Positions 44,999 through 52,281 of a DNA stretch of 64,000 bases are shown here, piece by piece. Source of the stretch: Xylanibacter ruminicola (lineage in GTDB: Bacteria; Bacteroidota; Bacteroidia; Bacteroidales; Bacteroidaceae). Below the pieces are notes generated by a model. That model made no database searches and was not told the origin of the DNA. It saw only the letters and a program-made list of their open reading frames with translations. A program made the position numbers and the translations under genes. Position 1 is the stretch's first letter. The number at the start of each line of letters is the position of its first letter. The stretch covers positions 868,001-932,000 of the forward strand of contig NZ_FNRF01000001.1 of assembly GCF_900107775.1 (NCBI RefSeq), in the 5' to 3' direction.

Positions 44999-45006
44999 TA
45001 TTTTTG
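44999..45006 (+). promoter_or_regulatory. -7 promoter motif for the acyltransferase pair
   Basis: TATTTTTG followed by CAAAT, 14 bases upstream of the ATG at 45021. Confidence 0.55.
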
Positions 45007-45020
45007 CAAATTGTTAGTAC

Positions 45021-45854
45021 ATGAGAGAAATGACAACCGTAACAGAGCGTACGATAGACATTGAAAAAATCCTGAAAGGGAAGATGGGCGCAAAGGCTAA
45101 GTTTGTGCCCGGTTTCTTGGTTCGTTGGCTAAAGAAGATAGCCCACCAGGACCAGGTAAACGCTTTTCTTTGGGAAAGTCGAGATAAAGTTGGCGTTGAA
45201 TGGTTGGAGGAATGTGTGAAATACCTCGATATGACGCTGAACATTGTTGGTAAGGAGAATCTGCCTGATCCTAACGATGGCAAACTATACACTTTTGTAA
45301 GTAATCACCCCTTGGGTGGCGAGGATGGTGTGGCGCTGGGTGCCATCATCGGCCGTTTCTATGAGGGTCGATTCCGTTATCTGGTTAACGACCTGCTGAT
45401 GAACCTGCCTGGTTTGGCGCCGTTGTGCATCCCCATCAATAAAACAGGTAACCAGAGTCGTAACTTCCCAGCGATGGTCGAGGCTGGTTTCCAGAGTGAT
45501 CACCACATGCTGATGTTTCCTGCAGGCATCTGTTCGCGAAAAAAGAACGGCGTGATTCGGGATCTCCCCTGGAAAAAGACCTTTATCTCGAAGAGCGTGG
45601 AATATCAGCGCGATGTAGTGCCCATTCATTTCAGCGGCGAGAACAGTCAATTCTTCTACCGCTTAGCAAACTTCAGCGACAAGCACCTGCCCTTTAATTT
45701 GGCAATGCTGTTTTTGGTCGATGAAATGTACAAAAACGTGCACAAATCTTTCGAAGTAAAGATTGGTAAGCCAATTCCCTGGCAGACATTCGACAAATCG
45801 AAATCGCCGATGGAATGGGCAGAATTTGTAAAAGATCAAGTCTATAAACTATAA
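45021..45854 (+). CDS. PlsC-like O-acyltransferase, probable glycine-lipid synthesis protein (GlsA-like)
   Basis: Protein of 277 aa of the lysophosphatidic-acid-acyltransferase superfamily. The catalytic block is FVSNHPLGGEDGVALG (His96, Asp102), with LCIPINKTG and MFPAGICSRKK as later acyltransferase motifs. The next gene, 18 bp downstream, is a GNAT acyltransferase. In Bacteroides an N-acyltransferase (GlsB) and an O-acyltransferase (GlsA) act together to make glycine lipids and are adjacent; this pair matches that type, here with the O-acyltransferase gene first. Specific substrate is inference. Confidence 0.72.
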   Translation: MREMTTVTERTIDIEKILKGKMGAKAKFVPGFLVRWLKKIAHQDQVNAFLWESRDKVGVEWLEECVKYLDMTLNIVGKENLPDPNDGKLYTFVSNHPLGGEDGVALGAIIGRFYEGRFRYLVNDLLMNLPGLAPLCIPINKTGNQSRNFPAMVEAGFQSDHHMLMFPAGICSRKKNGVIRDLPWKKTFISKSVEYQRDVVPIHFSGENSQFFYRLANFSDKHLPFNLAMLFLVDEMYKNVHKSFEVKIGKPIPWQTFDKSKSPMEWAEFVKDQVYKL

Positions 45855-45872
45855 ACTTTTTAAGTAGAGAGA

Positions 45873-46862
45873 ATGGAACAGGAAATTATCCAGCCAATTG
45901 CTAAAGAGGTTCTCAAGAGTGAACTCACTCCCGACCGTCAGCTGCGTATGACGAACAAGAGTCACAATGAGATTTATATCATTACGGCTCACAATGCACC
46001 AAATGTGATGAAAGAAATCGGGCGTTTACGTGAGATTGCTTTCCGCGAAGCTGGTGGTGGTACAGGCAAGTCGATGGATATCGATGAATTCGATACTTGT
46101 GACAATTGTTACAAGCAGCTGATTGTATGGAACCCTGAGGCAGAGGAGATTATCGGTGGCTACCGTTATCTGCTTGGTACCGATTGGGAATACGATGAAA
46201 AGGGGCAGCCCATTCTGGCTACCAGTCATATGTTCCACTTCTCCGATCGCTTTATTAAGGAGTATGCCCCTTGGACCATCGAACTCGGTCGTTCATTCGT
46301 CTCTCTTCCTTATCAGAGTTCGCGCATGGGTGCCAAGAGCTTGTTTGCACTCGATAACCTGTGGGATGGACTTGGTGCGCTGACGGTGATCAAGCCCAAC
46401 GTGAAGTATTTCTTTGGTAAAATGACCATGTATCCATCGTATATCCGCAAAGGCCGTGATATGATTCTCTACTTCCTGAAGAAGCATTTCGACGATAAGG
46501 ATAAGCTGATTATACCGATGAAACCGCTGGAATTGGAAACAGATCCCAAGGAATTGGACTCGTTGTTTGGTGGAACGTCGTTCAAGGACGACTATCGCGT
46601 GCTGAATGGCGAGATCCGTAAGTTGGGTTATAACATCCCACCATTGGTTAATGCGTATATGAGTCTGTCGCCAACCATGAAGTTGTTTGGTACTGCCATC
46701 AACTACGGCTTTGGTGATGTGGAGGAAACAGGTATCCTGATTGCTGTTGATGAAATTCTTGAAGAGAAGCGCGTGCGCCATATCGACTCGTTTATCAAGG
46801 AACATCCTGAGGCTCTGAAGATTACCAGTGGTGCCAATAATGTTATTTATAAGGAAAAGTAA
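45873..46862 (+). CDS. GNAT/OlsB-type N-acyltransferase, probable glycine-lipid synthesis protein (GlsB-like)
   Basis: Protein of 329 aa of the hemolysin-like acyltransferase group (Acetyltransf_5, OlsB-related). The core includes EIGRLREIAFREAGGGTGKSMD, DEFDTCDNCYKQLIVWNPEAEEIIGGYRY and ELGRSFVSLPYQ. OlsB-type enzymes N-acylate an amino acid to a lyso-amino-acid lipid. Adjacent O-acyltransferase supports glycine-lipid or similar aminolipid synthesis at the inner membrane. Last gene of a two-gene unit. Confidence 0.72.
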   Translation: MEQEIIQPIAKEVLKSELTPDRQLRMTNKSHNEIYIITAHNAPNVMKEIGRLREIAFREAGGGTGKSMDIDEFDTCDNCYKQLIVWNPEAEEIIGGYRYLLGTDWEYDEKGQPILATSHMFHFSDRFIKEYAPWTIELGRSFVSLPYQSSRMGAKSLFALDNLWDGLGALTVIKPNVKYFFGKMTMYPSYIRKGRDMILYFLKKHFDDKDKLIIPMKPLELETDPKELDSLFGGTSFKDDYRVLNGEIRKLGYNIPPLVNAYMSLSPTMKLFGTAINYGFGDVEETGILIAVDEILEEKRVRHIDSFIKEHPEALKITSGANNVIYKEK

Positions 46863-46870
46863 GTTAAAAA

Positions 46871-46890
46871 AGATTTAACCTAAAGATAAC
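46871..46890 (+). promoter_or_regulatory. 20 bp candidate activator site upstream of the CPBP-like gene (copy 1)
   Basis: AGATTTAACCTAAAGATAAC, identical to 63262-63281. It ends exactly 33 bp before the -7 motif in both places. It contains TAAC twice with an 11 bp period, the usual layout for a dimer of an OmpR-family regulator. It would cover about -65 to -46. Confidence 0.6.
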
Positions 46891-46923
46891 GTACTGTTTT
46901 ATCTTACTTTAAGAAATTCATCG

Positions 46924-46931
46924 TACCTTTG
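46924..46931 (+). promoter_or_regulatory. -7 promoter motif for the CPBP-like gene
   Basis: TACCTTTG followed by CACTT, 27 bases upstream of the ATG at 46959. No good -33 element is visible, compatible with dependence on an activator. Confidence 0.6.
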
Positions 46932-46958
46932 CACTTGGAAAGAAAAAAAGCAAAGACG

Positions 46959-47747
46959 ATGAAAAAGGCAATGATGTATCTACTGTTGGCATTGGGCATC
47001 ACATTGTTTGTGATGTTCATTGGTGGTGCTGTCGGTGGGTTTCTTATTGGTTTCATTGATGGCTTTAATGGAGGGAAGGTTGGAGTTTCCTCTTCTATGT
47101 CTTATATGGCAGGATTAGGTTCGGGCCTTGCGTTGGTTCTTTGCTTAATTCTTAATTTTGTGTTCCTAAAGAACAATTTTGCCAGCTATACTATCGGTCG
47201 CATTCCTAAGCCCATCTGTTGGAAGGTTTTTTTAGGTATGATTATTTCCATGGCTGGTATGGCGGTACTCTATGCTGCGATGAATGATGTAGCTATCGAG
47301 AGAGGCTGGCGCGATGAATTCTTGATTGAGGCGTATGCTTGGATGCAGCATCATCCTGTATTCTCTTTGCTGGTAGTTTCTGTCGTCTCGGCTACTGCCA
47401 ATCTGATCATTTATGGTGCTGTGTTACGCGAAATACTAGAGTGGAAACATCGACCACAAATAATAATTCCGATTTATGGTGTGATTATGGCTCTAGTGAG
47501 TATGCTTGATGGCAACTTCATGTTGATGATTGTCTCGATGATGATGGCCCAGCTCGAGGCGTTGGTTTATGAATATACCCGTAGTGTGATACCTATTATT
47601 ATAGGCGATGTAGCTTTTTGGGCGGTTACATTATGCCTGATAGGTATTCCTTCAAGCGGATGGTGGCTCTTGATTGGTATCATCTTGGTTCTGCCAGGTT
47701 TGTATCTGGCTGTTAATCTGATGGAACCTTACAAACCTATCGATTAA
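46959..47747 (+). CDS. Polytopic membrane protein, degenerate CPBP (Abi) family
   Basis: Protein of 262 aa from the ATG at 46959 (an in-frame TTG at 46929 is inside the promoter). It has about seven hydrophobic helices with a Gly-rich first loop. The arrangement resembles CPBP intramembrane proteases, but the first motif reads NLIIYGAVLREIL where active members have EExxxR, and the later His motifs are absent (RSVIPIIIGDVAF). If the family call is right it is catalytically dead. It stands alone and converges on rprY. Confidence 0.5.
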   Translation: MKKAMMYLLLALGITLFVMFIGGAVGGFLIGFIDGFNGGKVGVSSSMSYMAGLGSGLALVLCLILNFVFLKNNFASYTIGRIPKPICWKVFLGMIISMAGMAVLYAAMNDVAIERGWRDEFLIEAYAWMQHHPVFSLLVVSVVSATANLIIYGAVLREILEWKHRPQIIIPIYGVIMALVSMLDGNFMLMIVSMMMAQLEALVYEYTRSVIPIIIGDVAFWAVTLCLIGIPSSGWWLLIGIILVLPGLYLAVNLMEPYKPID

Positions 47748-47761
47748 GCCATTGCTTGCGC

Positions 47762-48463
47762 TTATGCGTTAACTAATAACTGTAGCCCTATGCCTCTGAC
47801 TGTTTTTAACGTAATCTTTGGCTCGTCGGCCAATACTTTTCTGAGTTTATTGACGAATACATCGAGCGAACGACTTGCAAAGTAATCATCTTCGGTATTC
47901 CAGAATCTACTCAGGATAGCTTCTCTGCGAACCACATTATTCTTGTTCTCGGCCAACAGCTGCAGTATCTGAGCCTCTCGTTGGGTGATGGTTTGTGCCT
48001 CGCCTGTTTCGTCGTTGCGAAGTGTGGCGTGGTTGGCATCCAACGTGAATTTGCCCAGTTTGTAATGGCTCGTTTCGTTCTGAGTCTTGGCGCCGCCTCG
48101 CATCTTCATGAGTGCCTGGATATGTGCGTCTAACTCCTCTGGAACGAAGGGCTTCTTTACATAGTTATTGATGCCTAAGCGATAACCGGCCTTTACATCG
48201 TTGGGCGAGGTGAGGGCCGAAGTGAAGATGATTATCACGTCGCCATCCGTCTCGCGGATACGTTCCACCATCTCGAAACCATTCATCACAGGCATGTCGA
48301 TGTCCGATATAATCACGTCGGGATGCGTCTCCTCCCAAACTTTCACGCCTTCCTTACCATTCTTGGCGGTAATTACTTCGTAGCCACCAATAATGTCTTC
48401 CAAACCTGTCTTTTCGATGTAAGCGAGCGATTCGTCGTCTTCAACTAACAATAACTTGATCAT
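47762..48463 (-). CDS. rprY: OmpR-family response regulator, RprY-like
   Basis: Protein of 233 aa with a receiver domain (acidic pocket ED 8-9, phospho-acceptor Asp54 in VIISDIDMPVMNG, Lys in NYVKKPF) and a C-terminal winged helix (about 135-230, VVRREAILSRFWNTEDDYFASRSLDVFVNKLRK). The closest known pair in the phylum is RprXY of Bacteroides. Its start overlaps the end of rprX by 4 bp (ATGA), so the two are coupled. OmpR-type regulators bind direct repeats with an 11 bp period, relevant to the element at 46871-46890. Confidence 0.9.
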   Translation of the reverse strand: MIKLLLVEDDESLAYIEKTGLEDIIGGYEVITAKNGKEGVKVWEETHPDVIISDIDMPVMNGFEMVERIRETDGDVIIIFTSALTSPNDVKAGYRLGINNYVKKPFVPEELDAHIQALMKMRGGAKTQNETSHYKLGKFTLDANHATLRNDETGEAQTITQREAQILQLLAENKNNVVRREAILSRFWNTEDDYFASRSLDVFVNKLRKVLADEPKITLKTVRGIGLQLLVNA

Positions 48464-49755
48464 ACGTTCTTTGGGATATAAAGTGTAAACTCTGAAAATT
48501 TGTCTTTCTCACTCGATACCGTCACCTTGCCGCCATGGGCTTGCATCACCTGATCGACATAGTTCAGACCTAAACCGAAGCCGGATACGCCGCCTTTGCG
48601 GTTCTTTTCGTGGATGGCAGCGCGACCGAACTTGTCGAAGATAATCTGCTGCTCTTCCTTGGTGATACCTATACCGTTATCGCGTACCTTTAAGAGTACA
48701 TTTTTGTCGGTATCTATCGATGAAATCTTGATTTTTATCTCATCCCTCGAGTATTTGATGGCGTTATCCAGTAGGTTGGCAATAGCCTCTGTAAGGTATT
48801 GCTCATCGGCCAGTACATTCCTTATTTTCAGGTCGGTGATAATCTCGAGTGGCTTGTCGGTCTTAGCCTTTGTTTTCTCGATTAAATCGGTAATTATTGG
48901 CTCGATATCTATATCCCACTTGTTGAGAATCAGCTTTTTGTTCTCGAGTTTAGAGATGGTGAGCAACTTGTTGACGAGTGCCAACAGGTGTTCGGCTTCT
49001 TCTTCAATGATGGTATAGTACTTTTCTTTAATCTGTGGTTTGTCGTCAACCTTACCGCTATGCAAGAAGTGGGCACCCATAATGATCGATGAAAGCGGCG
49101 ATTTCATATCGTGAACCATCGCATACGAGAAGTCGTTACGCAACTCGGCCATCTGTTCCTGTTCGGTAATAAACTTCAACAGCTGCACAATAATGATGGC
49201 AAAGAATCCAAGAATAAAGGCACTTAACAGAAAGAGTGGACTCAGTTTCTGAGCCAATTCTGGATAGGGGTTGTTAAGCGCCAGCTGGATGGCTCGCGAT
49301 TGGTCTCTACGAATGCTGACGGGACGTGTGAGTAGCGACCATGAGGTGTTACGCTCGTTGTTGCGTCTGAGCACATTCCTGTTCGAATCTACCTCCAAAA
49401 TGGTTACGTTGCGGTTAATATCAGCTATGCTGAGCAGCGAGTCGACATAGAGAGCAACGGTATCGAGTGAAATCTCTGATTGATAATCTTTGCTCAAAGC
49501 ATCGTTCATACCCTCAACCGACGAGGCTAACGATATGTTACCTCGTGCTTCAGGCAGACTGAGTGTATCGTCGGCTGTTACCAGGTCGGCACGTGTGTAG
49601 CTCTCATAGAACATGGCCCATGTGAGCTGGTTGCCAGCGCGTTCCGTCATATCTTTCGTAACAGAACGATAGGTCATCCACATATAAAGAGCCAGCAGTA
49701 GCAAAACTGCTACTGCACTCACAATCGACACGTATTTGTACCTGTTTTTATGCAT
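48460..49755 (-). CDS. rprX: Sensor histidine kinase, RprX-like
   Basis: Inner-membrane kinase of 431 aa from the ATG at 49755; the frame extends to 49767 but that would lie in the promoter motif. Helix 1 (about 9-28), periplasmic domain, helix 2 (about 172-193), then HisKA with His215 in DFSYAMVHDMKSPLSS, N-box AIANLLDNAIKYS, G1 VRDNGIGI and G2 GFGLGLNYV. Partner of the overlapping rprY. The promoter places the start site about 5 bases from the ATG, so the mRNA is probably nearly leaderless. Confidence 0.9.
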   Translation of the reverse strand: MHKNRYKYVSIVSAVAVLLLLALYMWMTYRSVTKDMTERAGNQLTWAMFYESYTRADLVTADDTLSLPEARGNISLASSVEGMNDALSKDYQSEISLDTVALYVDSLLSIADINRNVTILEVDSNRNVLRRNNERNTSWSLLTRPVSIRRDQSRAIQLALNNPYPELAQKLSPLFLLSAFILGFFAIIIVQLLKFITEQEQMAELRNDFSYAMVHDMKSPLSSIIMGAHFLHSGKVDDKPQIKEKYYTIIEEEAEHLLALVNKLLTISKLENKKLILNKWDIDIEPIITDLIEKTKAKTDKPLEIITDLKIRNVLADEQYLTEAIANLLDNAIKYSRDEIKIKISSIDTDKNVLLKVRDNGIGITKEEQQIIFDKFGRAAIHEKNRKGGVSGFGLGLNYVDQVMQAHGGKVTVSSEKDKFSEFTLYIPKNV

Positions 49756-49764
49756 AACCGCCTG

Positions 49765-49772
49765 CAAAGATA
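49765..49772 (-). promoter_or_regulatory. -7 promoter motif for rprXY
   Basis: TATCTTTG followed by CAGGCGGTT and the ATG at 49755, giving a predicted leader of only about 5 nt. Confidence 0.6.
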
Positions 49773-49797
49773 GTGCAAAATACGTGAACTTCCAAAT

Positions 49798-51048
49798 TTA
49801 TTGTGGAAATTCGTACACTAAATATTGCGTGTTAGGCTCTGTGGGGTAGTTGGTGAGTCGACCAGAACGTGTGATGAACGACAGAATGCCGTTATTTACC
49901 CCATTGCCAAAGGTATGCATGCCACCATAGATGTTGATATACTGGATGCGGCGGGCATCATACTTCAGTAGGCGATCAATGTCGATAACAGGCATGCCGT
50001 CTATCAGTACCGTAGCTGGCCAATAATTGTTGTATTGGTCGTCTTCTTTACGTACAAACAGCTGTGTTACGCCATTACTCTTCTTGCTTCGTACGCATTG
50101 AACGTACTCAATCAGCACCTCTTTAATAGTGAGGAACTGACGGTATTCGTCGAGATTGTATGTCATGTCGGGCTGATTGCCAAATACCGTTGCATCATAA
50201 TCCATTGGAACACCATCTTCGGCGGTTTCATCGGAATAGTCGCCCAGTTGCAGCTCGCGTTTGGCGGGGGTAATGGCTATCTGATGTCGTTGCATGGCTA
50301 GAGAGCGGGCTTCAACTTCGATGCGTTTGTAATGGAAAATAAGGTGTGGAAGTTCTTTAGGCAGTAAGGTGGCAAACGGACTGATCATCTCGATAGGCAG
50401 AGTTAAGCCTGTGAGCGATGTGGCTGTGAGCACCAAGGGTTGTTTGCCATGAATGCCGTAAGTATAGAATACGGCTGTAGAGTCGTTTTCCATCTTGCCC
50501 TCAAAATAATGTATCTGTTTACCTACAATGCTTAACGACGGGTTAATTTGTTGTGCATTGTAGGTGTTTCCATTATAGGTATTCTTAATACGTGCTCTGA
50601 TGATATGTCCTTCAGTCTCGCGGATATCTACAACTTTTTTGTTGGTCAGGTTTGCTGTGCCTTTGCCTGATACCCAGCAGCTATCGCTTGATATCCACTC
50701 GATATCATCGTCCTTGCTCTTGTGGAGTGGATTGATGATGGGAATCAGTTGGTTTGATACCTGAGCGCTGTGGCGGGTATATACTGATAGTACATAGTAG
50801 CCGCTATGCAGGGTGGCTGGCAGTTCTATGGCGCCTGTACCTTTATTGTTATGGATGCTGATAATGGTGCCTGCGGCCAAACCCTGCGTATCGCACAGTT
50901 CGGCATAGGCTATCAGGGCATCTTGGTCTGTTACACTTACTGTCATCTGCTCGCCTGCCAGATACCAGGTGCGATCAGTTCTGAATTCTGCGGCAAAAGT
51001 GTTGTGTGCCAGCAGAATAGTTGCTATGAGTGATATGATTCTGTTCAT
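49798..51048 (-). CDS. Exported MG2-like and TonB-plug-like domain protein, unknown function
   Basis: Protein of 416 aa with a signal peptide (to about residue 19, NTFAAEF). The first third resembles the macroglobulin-like MG2 domain found in Bacteroidetes envelope proteins (FRTDRTWYLAGEQMTVSVTD, then GYYVLSVYTRH). The C-terminal part (about 320-416) resembles an isolated TonB-receptor plug: WPATVLIDGMPVIDIDRLLKYDARRIQYINIYGG and NGILSFITRSG. There is no barrel. It is third in the unit with a TonB receptor and a DUF4249 lipoprotein, suggesting a periplasmic partner of that receptor (inference). Confidence 0.7.
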   Translation of the reverse strand: MNRIISLIATILLAHNTFAAEFRTDRTWYLAGEQMTVSVTDQDALIAYAELCDTQGLAAGTIISIHNNKGTGAIELPATLHSGYYVLSVYTRHSAQVSNQLIPIINPLHKSKDDDIEWISSDSCWVSGKGTANLTNKKVVDIRETEGHIIRARIKNTYNGNTYNAQQINPSLSIVGKQIHYFEGKMENDSTAVFYTYGIHGKQPLVLTATSLTGLTLPIEMISPFATLLPKELPHLIFHYKRIEVEARSLAMQRHQIAITPAKRELQLGDYSDETAEDGVPMDYDATVFGNQPDMTYNLDEYRQFLTIKEVLIEYVQCVRSKKSNGVTQLFVRKEDDQYNNYWPATVLIDGMPVIDIDRLLKYDARRIQYINIYGGMHTFGNGVNNGILSFITRSGRLTNYPTEPNTQYLVYEFPQ

Positions 51049-51065
51049 CTTTGTTATCTTTGTGA

Positions 51066-52280
51066 TTATTCAAAAGGTGGCATATAGTCGGGCTTGGTAG
51101 TTGTTGCACCACTCAAGCGTACGTCAAAGTCGGCAGGATAAGCCCAATATGTGGTTAACGGTTGATATATCATTCGCCTATCATCCCAGATATAGAGTAT
51201 CATGCCCTGATATACCATTTTCTCGCAATCAAGTTCTGTGCAGTCTTCTAATTTTATGTATGGACCAGGCTGGGGAACCTCTCTGTAGATATCATGCCCA
51301 TCAATGTACACACGCTTGCTGGCCGTATTAAGCGAGCAGCCCACAAAGCCTAACGCTCTTTTCGACGAGGTGGTGCAGCGAATGTTGCTGGGTAGGGCTG
51401 ATGGCTGGGGTGTAAACAATCCGCCCATCTCCCATCCGGCTTCAACACATGCCTTATTGTATTCGTATTCGGCCTTGCTGATAGCACGTTGAGTTACTTC
51501 ATTGCAGTAGTTCCAAGCTATGCGTTCGTCTTTGTATGAAATATCCAGTAATTGGTATTTAGTGAATTTTCCACCTACATACTGAGCTGTTGATTCTGTT
51601 AGAATGGCTTTGCTATCTGCAATTTTCCATCCTTTCGAAGGATACAGCATGTCTTGGGCCAGGTACTTTGCAGTCATAGCTTCCAAGTCGAAATAAACCG
51701 ATGTCTGGCGTGTTGGTCTCACTTCCCAAGTCTCAGTATAATCCCATGTGTAATAGGCTGTCTGTGTAGGATCATCAGGCTCTGCTGTGGTCAGCAGTAT
51801 CTCTATGTTCTCCCAATCACCTTTCTGATAATACTCTAATTCCTCGATATCAGGTGTGCGGAGAGGCTTTTCGGGTTCCGACTGATAAATGTCGTCATCG
51901 TATTCTATCCTTACAAAATACGCTACGTCTGGGTTCAGCGATGGTGTATCACAACTATAATAACCATTATCCTGTATTTCACAAGCGTATTCCGAACCAT
52001 CGGTTCCACAGATGGTAACTCTTGCATAGTAAACAGTCTGCGCATCCCAAGTGTAACTGTCGTTTACATAATAATAGTCGGAACTATGATCGTTGAGCGG
52101 AATAGACCTTGTGAGATAGAACTCGCTTTTTTCGTTCGAACGGATGGTGCCGTTAACCACTAGCAGGTTCGTTTCGCCCTCAGGCAGATCGGCTTCGTAT
52201 TCCTCCACGCATCCTGTTAGCATACAGGCGCAAATCACGATGAAATGGGCGATTTTTGAAAATAATGATATCCTTTTCAT
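51066..52280 (-). CDS. DUF4249 family lipoprotein
   Basis: Protein of 404 aa from the ATG at 52280, one base after the TonB receptor stop. Lipoprotein signal ending CACMLTGCVEEYE. The mature part, starting with LLVVNGTIRSNEKSEFYLTRSIPL and followed by beta-rich segments (YFVRIEYDDDIYQSEPEKPLRTPDIEEL), fits DUF4249. These proteins are typically encoded just after a TonB-dependent receptor, where they are thought to form its surface or periplasmic partner; the ligand is unknown. Confidence 0.85.
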   Translation of the reverse strand: MKRISLFSKIAHFIVICACMLTGCVEEYEADLPEGETNLLVVNGTIRSNEKSEFYLTRSIPLNDHSSDYYYVNDSYTWDAQTVYYARVTICGTDGSEYACEIQDNGYYSCDTPSLNPDVAYFVRIEYDDDIYQSEPEKPLRTPDIEELEYYQKGDWENIEILLTTAEPDDPTQTAYYTWDYTETWEVRPTRQTSVYFDLEAMTAKYLAQDMLYPSKGWKIADSKAILTESTAQYVGGKFTKYQLLDISYKDERIAWNYCNEVTQRAISKAEYEYNKACVEAGWEMGGLFTPQPSALPSNIRCTTSSKRALGFVGCSLNTASKRVYIDGHDIYREVPQPGPYIKLEDCTELDCEKMVYQGMILYIWDDRRMIYQPLTTYWAYPADFDVRLSGATTTKPDYMPPFE

Positions 52281-52281
52281 A

